From Sporolactobacillus laevolacticus DSM 442 (lineage in GTDB: Bacteria; Bacillota; Bacilli; Bacillales; Sporolactobacillaceae), in NCBI RefSeq assembly GCF_000497245.1, contig NZ_AWTC01000005.1:125588-189587 (forward strand): a DNA stretch of 64,000 nucleotides, read 5' to 3'. The first letter of the stretch is position 1; every line of letters starts with the position of its first letter. Position numbers and translations under genes: made by a program. Below are positions 31,302 to 42,733 of the stretch, one piece after another. The notes beneath the pieces are model-generated. The model had not been told where the DNA came from. It did not search any database and was given only the letters and a program-made list of their open reading frames with translations.

Positions 31302-31547
31302 TTATTTAAGATTATATTTCTGTTTAAACCGATCGACACGTCCGCCTTTGTCTGCAAATTTCTGACGGCCTGTATAGAATGGATGCGAATCGGAACTAAT
31401 TTCGACTGTAATCAATGGATATTCGTTTCCGTCTTCCCATTGAACCGTTTGATTCGATGTCTTCGTTGAACCGCTCAAAAATTTAAAACCGGTACTTGCG
31501 TCCATAAATACAACTTTGTGATAGTCAGGATGGATGCCTGCTTTCAT
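31302..31547 (-). CDS. rpmE2: 50S ribosomal protein L31 type B
   Basis: 81 aa from ATG 31547. The ATG three codons upstream directly abuts SD AAAGGAG and is too close to be used, while homologues begin MKxGIHPxY. The zinc-ligand CxxC pairs of type A L31 are absent and the type B ending [11 protein letters not shown] is present. It occupies the rho-tdk position that holds zinc-type rpmE in B. subtilis. Followed by a strong terminator. Confidence 0.93.
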   Translation of the reverse strand: MKAGIHPDYHKVVFMDASTGFKFLSGSTKTSNQTVQWEDGNEYPLITVEISSDSHPFYTGRQKFADKGGRVDRFKQKYNLK

Positions 31548-31594
31548 CTCATTCATCTCCTTTGCCCTGATTATTCTCTCAAACCAGAGTTTGA

Positions 31595-31750
31595 TAGAGG
31601 ATGTTCAAAATGTCCGGGAAAAATTGCTGTCGAATCTCTGCGTCAACTTGTTTCTCCGCTCCTCACGTATTTTGTGTATACGCTCCGGTGCTCGAAACTG
31701 CGTTTCCTTGATCTTCTCGGCCCTTTTTGTCCTCCCTTTTGAACTCACCC
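31595..31750. repeat. MITE-like element, short (unfilled) copy
   Basis: Begins TAGAGGATGTTCAAAATGTC and ends GTCCTCCCTTTTGAACTCAC, imperfect inverted ends. The interior TCTGCGTCAACTTGTTTCTC and ACTGCGTTTCCTTGATCTTC is shared with the 49.5-kb copy. It is followed by the palindrome CGTTGTGC-ataac-GCACAACG (31750-31770). It fills the rho-rpmE gap. Confidence 0.75.
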
Positions 31751-31867
31751 GTTGTGCATAACGCACAACGAGTATTATATCAGGACAATAGCGGGTTTGC
31801 AAGCAGCATTTTCCCTTGCAAATCTTCCTTTTGGCATATAACTATTGAGGCTTCCGTCAATCCCAAA

Positions 31868-33139
31868 TTATTTAACCTGTACGCCGCCCTTTTTCTCCTT
31901 CTCAAAAAGGTCGAAAAATTCCTGATTGGTTTTCGTGTCTTTAATACGTTTATAAAAATGTTCTACAAATTCCTGTGATTCATCCATGGTCTTGCGCATC
32001 GTCCAAAGCTTATCCAGATGATCCTGATCCACAAGCAATTCTTCCTTACGAGTGCTGGAACGGCGAATGTCAATGGCAGGGAATACACGACGTTCAGCGA
32101 GACGGCGATCAAGATGCAATTCCATGTTTCCGGTACCTTTAAATTCTTCGTAAATCACATCGTCCATACGTGATCCTGTGTCAACTAAGGCAGTTGCAAG
32201 GATTGTTAGGCTTCCGCCTTCCTCGATGTTTCGAGCAGCACCAAAGAATTTTTTCGGTTTGTGAAAAGCAGCGGGATCAATACCACCGGACAATGTTCGC
32301 CCACTTGGCGGAATGACCAGGTTGTAAGCTCGTGCCAGACGGGTGAGGCTATCCATTAGGATAACAACATCTCGCTTATGTTCTACTAAGCGCATCGCCC
32401 GTTCAAGAACAAGCTCGGACACTTTAACATGATTTTCCGGGACCTCATCGAACGTTGAACTAACGACATCACCCTTAACCGAGCGTTCAATATCCGTTAC
32501 TTCTTCCGGACGCTCATCAACAAGTAGAACAATTAATTCAACTTCAGGATAATTGACGGTGATGCTGTTGGCGATCTCTTTCAGCAACGTGGTCTTACCG
32601 GCTTTTGGAGGCGCAACAATCATCCCTCTTTGTCCAAAGCCGACCGGGGAGATCATATCAATAATCCGGGTCGAAAAATGTTCTCTCGTCGTTTCAAGAA
32701 CCATGTGCCTGTTTGGGTAGAGCGGTGTAAGTGCAGGAAAATGCACCCGTTCCTTAGCTACATCTGGGTTTTCTCCATTGACAGCTTCAACCCGGAGCAA
32801 ACCAAAATAGCGCTCATTTTCCTTTGGTGGACGTACTTTCCCCGTAACCTTGTCCCCATTACGTAGATCAAAACGGCGAATCTGTGAAGCGGAAATGTAG
32901 ATGTCTTCAGAACTTGGTGAATAATTGATCGGGCGCAGGAAACCAAATCCCTCAGTCGGAATAATTTCCAATACACCTTCCATGAGCGATAGACCATCTT
33001 TTTCGGCTTGTTTTTTCAAAATTGAGAAAATCAATTCGCGTTTATTGAGCTTGCTATAATACGACACTTTATATTCTTTGGCGTGCTCGTATAATTCTTT
33101 AAGTTTCATATTTTCCAATTCTGCTAATGTTATCGGCAT
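31868..33139 (-). CDS. rho: Transcription termination factor Rho
   Basis: 423 aa hexameric RNA helicase. The Rho N-terminal domain ([19 protein letters not shown]) is followed by the RNA-binding cold-shock domain (EGFGFLR) and the ATPase with Walker [13 protein letters not shown] and Walker B region [18 protein letters not shown] place the start at ATG 33139, matching homologues; the frame runs open to 33190 without an SD. The position after murAB is conserved, but glpX, which sits nearby in B. subtilis, is absent. Confidence 0.96.
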   Translation of the reverse strand: MPITLAELENMKLKELYEHAKEYKVSYYSKLNKRELIFSILKKQAEKDGLSLMEGVLEIIPTEGFGFLRPINYSPSSEDIYISASQIRRFDLRNGDKVTGKVRPPKENERYFGLLRVEAVNGENPDVAKERVHFPALTPLYPNRHMVLETTREHFSTRIIDMISPVGFGQRGMIVAPPKAGKTTLLKEIANSITVNYPEVELIVLLVDERPEEVTDIERSVKGDVVSSTFDEVPENHVKVSELVLERAMRLVEHKRDVVILMDSLTRLARAYNLVIPPSGRTLSGGIDPAAFHKPKKFFGAARNIEEGGSLTILATALVDTGSRMDDVIYEEFKGTGNMELHLDRRLAERRVFPAIDIRRSSTRKEELLVDQDHLDKLWTMRKTMDESQEFVEHFYKRIKDTKTNQEFFDLFEKEKKGGVQVK

Positions 33140-33579
33140 TATCGCACCACACTTTTTTAATTTATCATTAGTTTCTATATAAAGGCACACTTGTATAGAG
33201 CTGTATCTTTTGTTCTTTTTTTCGTAATCAAAGCCGGAAATTGCACAGAACTGTGCATCTGAGGGAGGGGAGGAATTAAGTTGAAAGAGCGCGACACGAT
33301 AATCCGAGCGATTTCAAATCCTTCACGAATAAAGGCACAGTTTGAGAAAAATAATGACCTTTCAAAAACAACTGCATGCAATATTTTTTTCTTATCGTTA
33401 TAAATAATTCTATCTCATTATTAGCATATTATGCCCTTTTAATCAACTATTATTAGAAACTTGGTCTATGGGTGGGGTTTAACAGACGTTTCCAGTATGT
33501 CCGGCCATTTAATCCGAACATTAGATTTAAACATAGCCTTCTATAAAAGAGCAAGATAATGTCCCTAAGCAGATACAAA
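33140..33579. other. Gene-free region between murAB and rho
   Basis: About 440 bp. It contains an apparent solo end of the long palindromic repeat (33519-33545, a TTTAAACATAGCCTT word shared with the ends at 15.8 and 37.6 kb). No gene was seen. Rho autoregulates in B. subtilis; no such signal was identifiable by eye. Confidence 0.5.
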
Positions 33580-33619
33580 CGGATCCGCATAAAAGCAAAG
33601 GTGCTCTTATACGGATCCG
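33580..33619 (-). terminator. Long hairpin after murAB
   Basis: CGGATCCGCATAAAAGC (33580-33596) pairs with GCTCTTATACGGATCCG (33603-33619) with two non-canonical positions. The T-run beyond it is short (TTTG), so termination efficiency is uncertain. Confidence 0.6.
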
Positions 33620-33627
33620 CGTTACGG

Positions 33628-34923
33628 TTATTCCTGCTCTTTTATGCTGTCTCTGGCTTCTTCTTCAAGCATGGGTTCACGCCAAATCGTCGCGCCAATC
33701 TTTTGCAGTTTCTCCATAATATGGTCGTATCCTCGATCAATATGTTCAACACCGGCAATTTCGGTAATTCCTGCTGCCATCAGACCGGCAATAACAAGTG
33801 AAGCGCCGGCTCGCAGATCAGTTGCCCGCACTTTTGCGCCTTCGAGGTGAGTCGGGCCGCTCAATATAGCCGAACGTCCTTCCACCTTCACGTTTGCACC
33901 CATCCGGCGAAGTTCATCGATATGTTTAAAACGGGCGCCGTAAATGGTATCCGTAATGATGCTGGTTCCTTCTGCCTGTGTAAGCAAGCTGGTCAACGGC
34001 TGCTGGAGATCTGTCGGAAACCCTGGATATACAAGTGTCTTCACATCCGCACTTTTCAACTGAGCAACACTTCTCGAAATGAGAATCTGATCTTCACCGA
34101 CTTGTATATCGGCGCCCATTTCCCTAAGTTTCGCTGTCAGTGATTCAACATGTTGGGGAATCACGTTGTCAATCAAAAGATTATCGCCCCTGGCTGCGCC
34201 TATAATCATGAATGTTCCTGCCTCAATACGGTCAGGAATAATCATGTGCCTGCACCCATGGAGATGCTCAACGCCTTCAATACGAATAACATCTGTCCCG
34301 GCTCCCTTAATTTTTGCGCCCATGCTGGTCAGAAGTGTGGCAACATCGATAATTTCCGGTTCTTTCGCTGCATTCTCAATAATGGTCTGACCCTCTGCTT
34401 TCACAGCAGCAAGCATAATGTTAATGGTGGCGCCAACGCTGACAACATCTAGATAAATGCGAGCCCCGTGCAAATCGTCCGCGCGCAAGTAAATGGCCCC
34501 CTGCTCGTTCGTCACTTTCGCGCCAAGTGCCTCAAATCCCTTAATATGCTGGTCAATTGGACGCGGACCCAAGTTGCATCCGCCTGGAAGGCCGATTACC
34601 GCTTTGCGGAACCTGCCGAGCATCGCTCCCATTAAATAATAAGAAGCTCGCAATCGTTTCACTGATCCGTTCGGAAGCGGCATGTCCACCATATTTCTTG
34701 GATCGACAACGAACGTATGATCATCAAAGGATACCGTACCGCCAACTTCACGCAATAACTTACAGAGCGTGCGCACATCTGAAATATCGGGAAGCTGGTC
34801 AATGGTAACTGGTGAATCAGCAAGAATGGTGGCCGGAATCAACGCGACAGCACTATTTTTCGCTCCGCTTATTTGAACAGTACCACTTAAGGTAGTGCCG
34901 CCTTCAATAAGTAATTTATCCAT
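33628..34923 (-). CDS. murAB: MurAB, second UDP-GlcNAc 1-carboxyvinyltransferase
   Basis: 431 aa paralogue of MurAA, which low-GC Gram-positives typically carry in addition. Lys22 and Asn23 (GAKN) and Cys116 ([15 protein letters not shown]) are conserved, so it should be active and fosfomycin-sensitive. The C-terminus has an extra acidic tail ([12 protein letters not shown]). It lies upstream of rho and downstream of spo0F; the fbaA and tal genes found between them in B. subtilis are missing. Confidence 0.96.
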   Translation of the reverse strand: MDKLLIEGGTTLSGTVQISGAKNSAVALIPATILADSPVTIDQLPDISDVRTLCKLLREVGGTVSFDDHTFVVDPRNMVDMPLPNGSVKRLRASYYLMGAMLGRFRKAVIGLPGGCNLGPRPIDQHIKGFEALGAKVTNEQGAIYLRADDLHGARIYLDVVSVGATINIMLAAVKAEGQTIIENAAKEPEIIDVATLLTSMGAKIKGAGTDVIRIEGVEHLHGCRHMIIPDRIEAGTFMIIGAARGDNLLIDNVIPQHVESLTAKLREMGADIQVGEDQILISRSVAQLKSADVKTLVYPGFPTDLQQPLTSLLTQAEGTSIITDTIYGARFKHIDELRRMGANVKVEGRSAILSGPTHLEGAKVRATDLRAGASLVIAGLMAAGITEIAGVEHIDRGYDHIMEKLQKIGATIWREPMLEEEARDSIKEQE

Positions 34924-35171
34924 GGTCAGAATACTTCCTTTTCCTTTACATCAATTAGTAAGCGCCTATTCTGTAAACCTCACTTGTGAAAACAAACGGG
35001 CTAAACCATTATATGTACATCAACAAATAAATGTCCTGATAAGAAATAAAAAAACTGAACTTCTAAGAAAAATATCAAAGATCTAAACAATCAAACATTC
35101 TTTTAGCATTATAGCATAAACCGTCGAGAGGTGTCTTTGTCTGCGCACCGAAAAGATACTGTCTTACGATA

Positions 35172-35579
35172 TCATCGATCACATTCGTTTTGAGGACATT
35201 CTTTTTCTACAGATGTGATTAACTCGTGAAGATCAAAAGGCTTTGAGAAATGCGACATGGCGCCGTTCCGCAATGCTTCCTTAACAATGTCGCTTTCGCC
35301 ATAAGCAGTCATCACCATCACTTTTAGATCCGGTTTCACTTTTTTTATTTTTTTGAGAATCTCAAGTCCACTCATCCCCGGAATTTTCATGTCCAGCAAT
35401 ACCAGATCCACATTATTTTCTTCTATAATTTCTAGTGCCTGGTTGCCGTTAGACGCTGTCAATATGCTGTAGCCTTCCTTTTTAAACACTTCTTCAAGCA
35501 GCATTCTTATGCCTGCCTGATCATCGACGACCATGATCTTTGTCGCACGTTCTGCTGCTTCAGCAACTTCATTATTCAT
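35172..35579 (-). CDS. spo0F: Spo0F, sporulation phosphorelay response regulator
   Basis: 135 aa single receiver domain with no output domain. From ATG 35579 (SD GAGGG) the acidic pair is Asp19-Asp20, the phosphorylated residue is Asp63 (LVLLDMKIPGMSG), followed by the Thr of VMVMTAYGES and the Lys of SHFSKPFDL. Spo0F relays phosphate from sporulation kinases to Spo0B and Spo0A. About 11 residues longer than B. subtilis Spo0F at the N-terminus; the frame open to 35618 lacks an SD. The conserved position next to pyrG supports the name. Confidence 0.93.
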   Translation of the reverse strand: MNNEVAEAAERATKIMVVDDQAGIRMLLEEVFKKEGYSILTASNGNQALEIIEENNVDLVLLDMKIPGMSGLEILKKIKKVKPDLKVMVMTAYGESDIVKEALRNGAMSHFSKPFDLHELITSVEKECPQNECDR

Positions 35580-35681
35580 TATATTGCCCTCTTTCTCAAA
35601 TATCTGCTCATACAGCATAGAAGGTTTTACGCATTAGACTTCTATAATTTGAAATGATATTCCTTCTTAATTGATGAATAT

Positions 35682-35730
35682 AGAAATAAGAAGACCGGTA
35701 GTTGGATTCACCACCGGTCTTCTTATTTCT
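35682..35730 (-). terminator. Terminator after pyrG
   Basis: Perfect 18-bp arms (AGAAATAAGAAGACCGGT, 35682-35699, and its complement at 35713-35730). A/T-rich outer pairs supply the U-tract. Confidence 0.88.
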
Positions 35731-35761
35731 ATTATCGCAGCTCCATTTTCAGAGCAAATCA

Positions 35762-37582
<1,821 letters not shown>

Positions 37583-37691
37583 AGAAAAATTGACAAAGCC
37601 AAGCTTATTGCACAGACATGAGTGATCATGGCAAAGGATCGCCATTCGTGGTCAATCGACCGGATTCGACCCGTTTTTCTTGCCTTTTTTT

Positions 37692-37740
37692 GTAAAAAAG
37701 CAAAAGCGGTACGCTCCCCTTTCGGAGGGCTCGCTTTTGC
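37692..37740 (-). terminator. Terminator after rpoE
   Basis: GCAAAAGCG (37700-37708) and CGCTTTTGC (37732-37740) with a nested CTCCCC/GGAGGG, then TTTTTT on the minus strand. Confidence 0.9.
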
Positions 37741-37870
37741 TTCAAAATTCGATTCTATTTATCGCCCTTTGCAATTCTAACAAACTTAAACGGCTGAATC
37801 AAGAGCACGATTTAGGAAAAATAGACCTGTTTTTGTCAGGTTTAGATGATGCATGCAAAAATCGCCAAAC

Positions 37871-38341
37871 TTATTCTTCTTCGTCGTCAATGACAGCGTT
37901 TCTCTTGATTCGTTGAACATCATCATCTTCATAATCATCGTCGTCATTGATGTCTTCATCATCATTTTCATCTTCGTCGTCCTGATCAAGAACATCTTCA
38001 TCATCGATATCTTCATAATCATCGAATCCATCGTCTGCAACTTTGTGTTTCTTGTGATGAGAGTCGCCCAGTGTTTTGGCAACATCATCTTCACGCTGTT
38101 CCAGTGGATACCAGTTACGCAATGCCCAAAGATTATGCCCGACGCTCAGAAAACGACCGTCAAGGATAAGCGTTGTATACAGTCGCGCTAACGACTCGCC
38201 GCCATCTGCTTCAATTTCGCCTTCTTTATAAACCATGTCCGTCAGTTCATAGAAGGTTTTCGGGTCTTTGCCTTGGGACAATATATCGTAGAATTGATCA
38301 ACTTTTGCTTTTTCAACCGTGTGTTCTGTCAATGGAAACAT
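37871..38341 (-). CDS. rpoE: RNA polymerase delta subunit
   Basis: 156 aa. A folded N-terminal HARE-HTH domain (DPKTFYELTDMVYKEGEIEA through LDGRFLSVGHNLWALRNWYP) is followed by a disordered tail of about 60 residues that is almost entirely Asp and Glu. The delta subunit of Firmicutes RNA polymerase stimulates recycling and promoter selectivity. The ATG at 38341 directly abuts SD GGAAAGG, so TTG three codons in may be the real start; an in-frame TAA lies just upstream. Opposite- and shifted-frame Met/Asn-rich ORFs here are artefacts of the acidic codons. Confidence 0.93.
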   Translation of the reverse strand: MFPLTEHTVEKAKVDQFYDILSQGKDPKTFYELTDMVYKEGEIEADGGESLARLYTTLILDGRFLSVGHNLWALRNWYPLEQREDDVAKTLGDSHHKKHKVADDGFDDYEDIDDEDVLDQDDEDENDDEDINDDDDYEDDDVQRIKRNAVIDDEEE

Positions 38342-38886
38342 CCTTTCCCTTTATCAATACTCTCGCCAAAAAATGCCTAGGTGCGGCCGACGGAATCTTG
38401 CCATTATGCCGGATATCCGCATACCAAGAAAAAATCCGTAAATCTTTTATCCAAAAAACGCATTTGGTAACCTGTACCAAGAAACGTTTGGAAAAACGCA
38501 CACTAAGACTCATTGTAAAGTTATACATTAAATACAATAATCCGTTCATGGATTAAAATCAAGTCTAGATAAAGAAAAAATTGGTGAAACCAAGCCTCGC
38601 GCAGGCTGAGCTTCCACAGGATGTGGTGACTTCGACGTTGCTTACAGGACGTAAGCGAAGTTAGTCGAAGTTCCTCTTTCGTTACACTTATACTAGGTAC
38701 CGCTACTCTCTTATATTTTATACATGCTTATTTGTACAAGAAAATAGTGGTTCAATCTTTTTTATTCATTTTTTTACCACTCTAATGATCAGCTAAAGAT
38801 AATCCATTCAAGATACATTCGCGAAAATGGGATATATTATGAACAAGACAATCATTATGCAGGCCTATCCGATCGGAGGACATGTG
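38342..38886. other. Divergent gene-free region rpoE / cls
   Basis: About 545 bp. It holds two GGA-loop mini-hairpins (annotated next) and an AT-rich stretch near 38730-38830 that probably has the cls promoter. No convincing gene was seen. Confidence 0.5.
38614..38656. repeat. Two GGA-loop mini-hairpins
   Basis: CCACAGGATGTGG (38614-38626) and GCTTACAGGACGTAAGC (38640-38656), linked by TGACTTCGACGTT as in the cluster upstream of esxA. Confidence 0.75.
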
Positions 38887-40101
38887 ATGCACCTTGTATT
38901 CAACACACTATTCATTATTCTGGCGCTTGCCATTTTAATCCCTGTAGCCATTTTGGTCGATATCTTCTCAGGACAAAAAGCCAAACATCCGCTTAATCCT
39001 GATCGCAAACCGGTAGCAGGTTTTAACCATTTCCATTATTTCACGAACGGCCATGAGCTTTTTGAGGATATGAAACAAAGTATCAGTCATGCCAGGCACC
39101 ACATTCATCTTTCCTTCTTTATCTTTACTGCCGATGAAATCGGAAACGAATGGTTGCAGTTGCTGAAAAAGAAGGCAGGTGAGGGCGTCGAAGTCCGGTT
39201 GCTTGTCGATAGCCTTACCGGCTTAGGCTTGCGAAAAAAAAGAGCGGAATTAGCTAAAGCCGGTGTCAACCTCGCTTTTTCAGGAAAAGTCACTTTTCCG
39301 TTCACCTTCTACTACCTGAACCGTCGTAACCACCGAAAAATTATGGTTATTGATGGCGAGATCGGGTATTTTGGCGGTTTTAATGTAAGCCGAGATTATA
39401 TCGGCCGTCGGCCAGAAAGAGGAGCGTGGCATGATAATCACATAAAGCTACTCGGTGAAAGCGTTCATGAACTGCAGCGCCAGTTTCTCGAAGACTGGAA
39501 GACAGCCACTAAAAGTGATTTGATGAATAACGAGACCTATTTTCCAACAGTTGAGAAAGGTCCGTCGCAATTGACATTGATTGCAACTGACGGCAAGCAG
39601 ATTGAAGATTATTTCGTTGAAAAATTAAGTAGCGCCAAAGTTTCCATCGTGATCGGATCCCCTTATTTCGTGCCAAGCAAGAAACTGATGGATGCGCTCA
39701 TGGATCGGTTGAGCTGCGGTATCAAGCTGACCATCCTTTTACCAAAGAAAAAAGACCACATATTAGTGCAGCCTGCATCATTTTTGTATCTAAAACCGCT
39801 TGTTCAAAAAGGTGCCCGGTTGTTCCATTTTTATCAAGGCTTTTATCATTCGAAGATCTTTGTTGTTGACCGAAAACTATGCTATATCGGCACAGCAAAC
39901 TTTGACCAGCGCAGTTTATTTTGGAACGACGAACTATCCGGTTTTACTGATGATCCTGTACTTATCCGGCATGCACTTCAGAAACTGGAAAAGGAAATTG
40001 AAAACTTGTCTATGCCTGTTACATTGGATCAAATTGAAAACCGTTCACCACTTGATAAACTAAAATCGCTCTGCTGCGGATGGTTCAGCTTCTTCCTGTA
40101 A
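38887..40101 (+). CDS. cls: Cardiolipin synthase / phospholipase D family
   Basis: 404 aa from ATG 38887, which follows SD GGAGG at 7 nt; the frame is open to an ATG at 38827 without an SD. One N-terminal membrane helix (LVFNTLFIILALAILIPVAILVD), then two PLD domains. The first HKD motif lies in NRRNHRKIMVIDGEIGYFGG and the second in YHSKIFVVDRKLCYIGTANFDQRS, both complete. The family condenses phosphatidylglycerol to cardiolipin at the membrane. Having one helix rather than two resembles the YwiE/minor Cls type, so it may not be the main synthase. Confidence 0.85.
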   Translation: MHLVFNTLFIILALAILIPVAILVDIFSGQKAKHPLNPDRKPVAGFNHFHYFTNGHELFEDMKQSISHARHHIHLSFFIFTADEIGNEWLQLLKKKAGEGVEVRLLVDSLTGLGLRKKRAELAKAGVNLAFSGKVTFPFTFYYLNRRNHRKIMVIDGEIGYFGGFNVSRDYIGRRPERGAWHDNHIKLLGESVHELQRQFLEDWKTATKSDLMNNETYFPTVEKGPSQLTLIATDGKQIEDYFVEKLSSAKVSIVIGSPYFVPSKKLMDALMDRLSCGIKLTILLPKKKDHILVQPASFLYLKPLVQKGARLFHFYQGFYHSKIFVVDRKLCYIGTANFDQRSLFWNDELSGFTDDPVLIRHALQKLEKEIENLSMPVTLDQIENRSPLDKLKSLCCGWFSFFL

Positions 40102-40127
40102 AACGGATTATGATCAGCACACTAAAA

Positions 40128-40152
40128 AACAGCTCCCGACTCGGAAGCTGTT
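40128..40152. terminator. Bidirectional terminator between cls and argS
   Basis: AACAGCTCCCGACTCGGAAG and the following CTGTT make a near-perfect hairpin with A residues on the left and TTCTTT on the right, between convergent genes. Confidence 0.85.
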
Positions 40153-40168
40153 CTTTATATGTCATAAG

Positions 40169-41839
40169 TTACATTTTTTCAGGTGCGTCGACGCCGATTA
40201 ATTCCATTCCGTTCTTCAGTGTGATGCGTACGGCCTTCATTAGCGCCACTCGGGCCTTGCTTAATGCTACATTGCTCTCGTCGAGTACTTTTTCCGCATT
40301 ATAGAAACTATGCAAGCAAGAGGCAAGATCGAATAGATAGGCAGGGACGTGCTGGATTGCAAGCTTTGCCGCGCTGTCGGCGACAACTGCAGGGAAATCG
40401 CCCAATTTTTTCAGTAGATCGACTTCTTTCTCACCGGAGAGCAAGTTTAAATCTAGGTCTGCAATATGATCATGTTCAAAGTTTTCAGCACGTTTCAGCA
40501 TGCTGCTGATTCGCGCATACGCATATTGAACGTAATACACCGGATTCTCGTTTGAATGTGAAATGGCAAGATCCAGATCAAAATCAAGATGGCTGTCCGA
40601 GCTGCGCATTGCGAAGAAATAACGAGCAGCATCAACACCGACATCTTCCATCAATTCACGCATCGTCACAGCTTTTCCGGTACGCTTGCTCATCTTCACC
40701 TTCTCGCCGTCTTTAAAAAGATTAACAAGCTGAATGATCTGAACCGTTAACTGATCCGGATCGTAACCTAGCGATTGAATGGCTGCTTTTAACCGCGGCA
40801 CGTAACCATGGTGATCCGCGCCAAACACATCAATCAGCTGTTCGTAACCACGATCGAGTTTATCCTTGTGGTAAGCGATATCCGGCATGAAGTACGTATA
40901 ACTGCCATCGGACTTGACCAGAACACGGTCTTTGTCATCCCCATATTCAGAAGTTTTCAGCCACAAAGCGCCGTCCTTTTCATACGTTTCGCCTTTATTT
41001 TTCAGAAAATCAAGAGCCTCTTCAACCTTGTGCTCCTCATAAAGGGATCGTTCCGAGAACCATTGATCAAAATGCACGCGAAAATCTGCAAGGTCTTTCT
41101 TAATGCCGCGCATTAGATGTTCGACACCAAAGTTGCGGAAGAAACGGATTCGTTCTTCTGTCGGTTTCGACGAGAGTGAATCCCCATATTGGGCAATCAG
41201 CTGTTTTGCCAACTCAATGATATCTTTGCCGTGATAGCCATTTTCAGGAATTTCCGCATCTCTTCCTAGTTCTTGTAAATAACGCGCTTCAATAGAAACC
41301 GCCAGATTCGTGATCTGGTTTCCGCCGTCATTAATGTAATATTCCGGAACAGCATGATAACCTGCTTTGTTCAGCAATTTGCATAAAGCGTCGCCAACCG
41401 CTGCCCCGCGGCCATGGCCCAAATGCAAGCTTCCGGTTGGGTTCGCAGAGACGAATTCAACCAAGACTTTCTTGCCTGCTCCACTTTCTGAAGCGCCATA
41501 ACCGTCACCCGCTTCAATAATAGTTGGAATGAGATCCGTTAAATACTGATTATCAAGAAAAAAGTTAATAAAACCAGGTCCTGCAATCTCGATCTTGCGA
41601 ATATGACCCTTCTCTTTGTCAAAACTGCTGATTAATTCTTCGGCAATCTTTCTCGGCGCCTTTTTCGCGATCCGCGCGAGTTGCATGGCCATATTTGCAG
41701 CAAAGTCGCCATGCGCTTTATCCTTCGGGACTTCAAGTACCACATCCGGAACCTGCTCCGGTTCTGCCAGTCCCGCTTTAATGACTGCGTTAATAATTTC
41801 TTCCTTCAACTGATTCTTGACTTGTTCAACAATCGTCAT
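40169..41839 (-). CDS. argS: Arginyl-tRNA synthetase
   Basis: 556 aa class I aminoacyl-tRNA synthetase. An N-terminal additional domain (residues 1-110) is followed by the HIGH-type motif [16 protein letters not shown], a KMSKR motif ([13 protein letters not shown]) and the C-terminal anticodon-binding helices. SD GGAGG precedes the ATG. It is downstream of ywiB, as in B. subtilis. No T-box was seen in the roughly 210-nt upstream gap, which contains a decayed repeat. Confidence 0.98.
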   Translation of the reverse strand: MTIVEQVKNQLKEEIINAVIKAGLAEPEQVPDVVLEVPKDKAHGDFAANMAMQLARIAKKAPRKIAEELISSFDKEKGHIRKIEIAGPGFINFFLDNQYLTDLIPTIIEAGDGYGASESGAGKKVLVEFVSANPTGSLHLGHGRGAAVGDALCKLLNKAGYHAVPEYYINDGGNQITNLAVSIEARYLQELGRDAEIPENGYHGKDIIELAKQLIAQYGDSLSSKPTEERIRFFRNFGVEHLMRGIKKDLADFRVHFDQWFSERSLYEEHKVEEALDFLKNKGETYEKDGALWLKTSEYGDDKDRVLVKSDGSYTYFMPDIAYHKDKLDRGYEQLIDVFGADHHGYVPRLKAAIQSLGYDPDQLTVQIIQLVNLFKDGEKVKMSKRTGKAVTMRELMEDVGVDAARYFFAMRSSDSHLDFDLDLAISHSNENPVYYVQYAYARISSMLKRAENFEHDHIADLDLNLLSGEKEVDLLKKLGDFPAVVADSAAKLAIQHVPAYLFDLASCLHSFYNAEKVLDESNVALSKARVALMKAVRITLKNGMELIGVDAPEKM

Positions 41840-41914
41840 CTTATAACCTCCAAAAAATCGTGCTTGCTCATGTCGTACACTATTTTGTCAATTTGGCTTT
41901 ATTCATAGATAGTG

Positions 41915-42048
41915 TTGACCAACGCGAAATTCACTCGCATCAACAGGCGCGACCGCGTGCGATCCCGCGAGCCTCTCTAAACAACAGTAGAAATGAACAG
42001 AACCATCTATTTAAAAGCTCCGCAAGCCGCACCTTTCTATGCGCAGCC
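41915..42048. repeat. Decayed copy of the long palindromic repeat
   Basis: Between argS and ywiB. Shares GATCCCGCGAGCCTCTC and a terminal TGCGCAGCCTTTAA with the clear copies, and a 23-nt exact match with the copy at 46.8 kb (41982-42004 versus 46832-46854). Confidence 0.65.
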
Positions 42049-42049
42049 T

Positions 42050-42484
42050 TTAATTAACCATGTAGTGATAATCAAGCGTCAGTTTTCCCACTGACTGTCC
42101 TTGCATATTCAGTTCATAAACAAGATGAACCGATCCTGAATTTCCGGACGAATCGGAAACTGTTTCTATTTTCTCGGCGGTTGCCTTTGTTTCCATGAGA
42201 CCAAATGCTGTTTCGTACGTTCCATCCATTGTTGTTCCAAGCAACAACGGCTGCCTCATCGGCAACGCACCTTTGCGCAGGATGAGCGCCTCATTTCCAC
42301 TTATTCTTACTGTATAATCAGCCGGGCCAACGTCAGCAATCTTATCGCTAAAACTTAAATACAGGCTGGAACCGCTCACACCAATCCGCCCGCGGAGGAC
42401 AGCCGTTGTTTTTTGTTCCTGATCCGATTGCCCATGTCCGTTCATCCGGCTTGTAAATACAATCTCGGCGTTACGCGTTTTCAT
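42050..42484 (-). CDS. ywiB: DUF1934 family beta-barrel protein (YwiB)
   Basis: 144 aa, cytosolic, almost all beta: alternating hydrophobic strands and Gly turns, as in the lipocalin-like DUF1934 family. It begins MKTRNAEIVFTSRMNGHGQ and ends KLTLDYHYMVN. The family's function is unknown. In B. subtilis ywiB adjoins argS, the same order as here. Placed divergently from the PBP gene. Confidence 0.88.
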   Translation of the reverse strand: MKTRNAEIVFTSRMNGHGQSDQEQKTTAVLRGRIGVSGSSLYLSFSDKIADVGPADYTVRISGNEALILRKGALPMRQPLLLGTTMDGTYETAFGLMETKATAEKIETVSDSSGNSGSVHLVYELNMQGQSVGKLTLDYHYMVN

Positions 42485-42733
42485 TCAGCCGCCTTCCTTC
42501 ATGACCGCATGTCCCCATACTTATACTACTATAAAATATTGACTATCTCTGAGCAAGGTTAACTCCACTATTTTTCCAAGGATTCTATTTTTTTCTTACA
42601 TTTATACCTGAATTCGCCCCTTTCAGTCCTCAATGTTTAGAATAAGGTTGCTTTATCCATAATGTTAAAAGTAAATAAACTGCAAGGCTTTGCCTACGGC
42701 TGCCTATTTTTCGGATTGAGGAGGTTCTGATTT

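Noticed and set aside
37786-38191. Met-rich and Ile-rich ORFs over rpoE
   Set aside because: Frame-shifted or antisense readings of the Asp/Glu codon run in the delta subunit.
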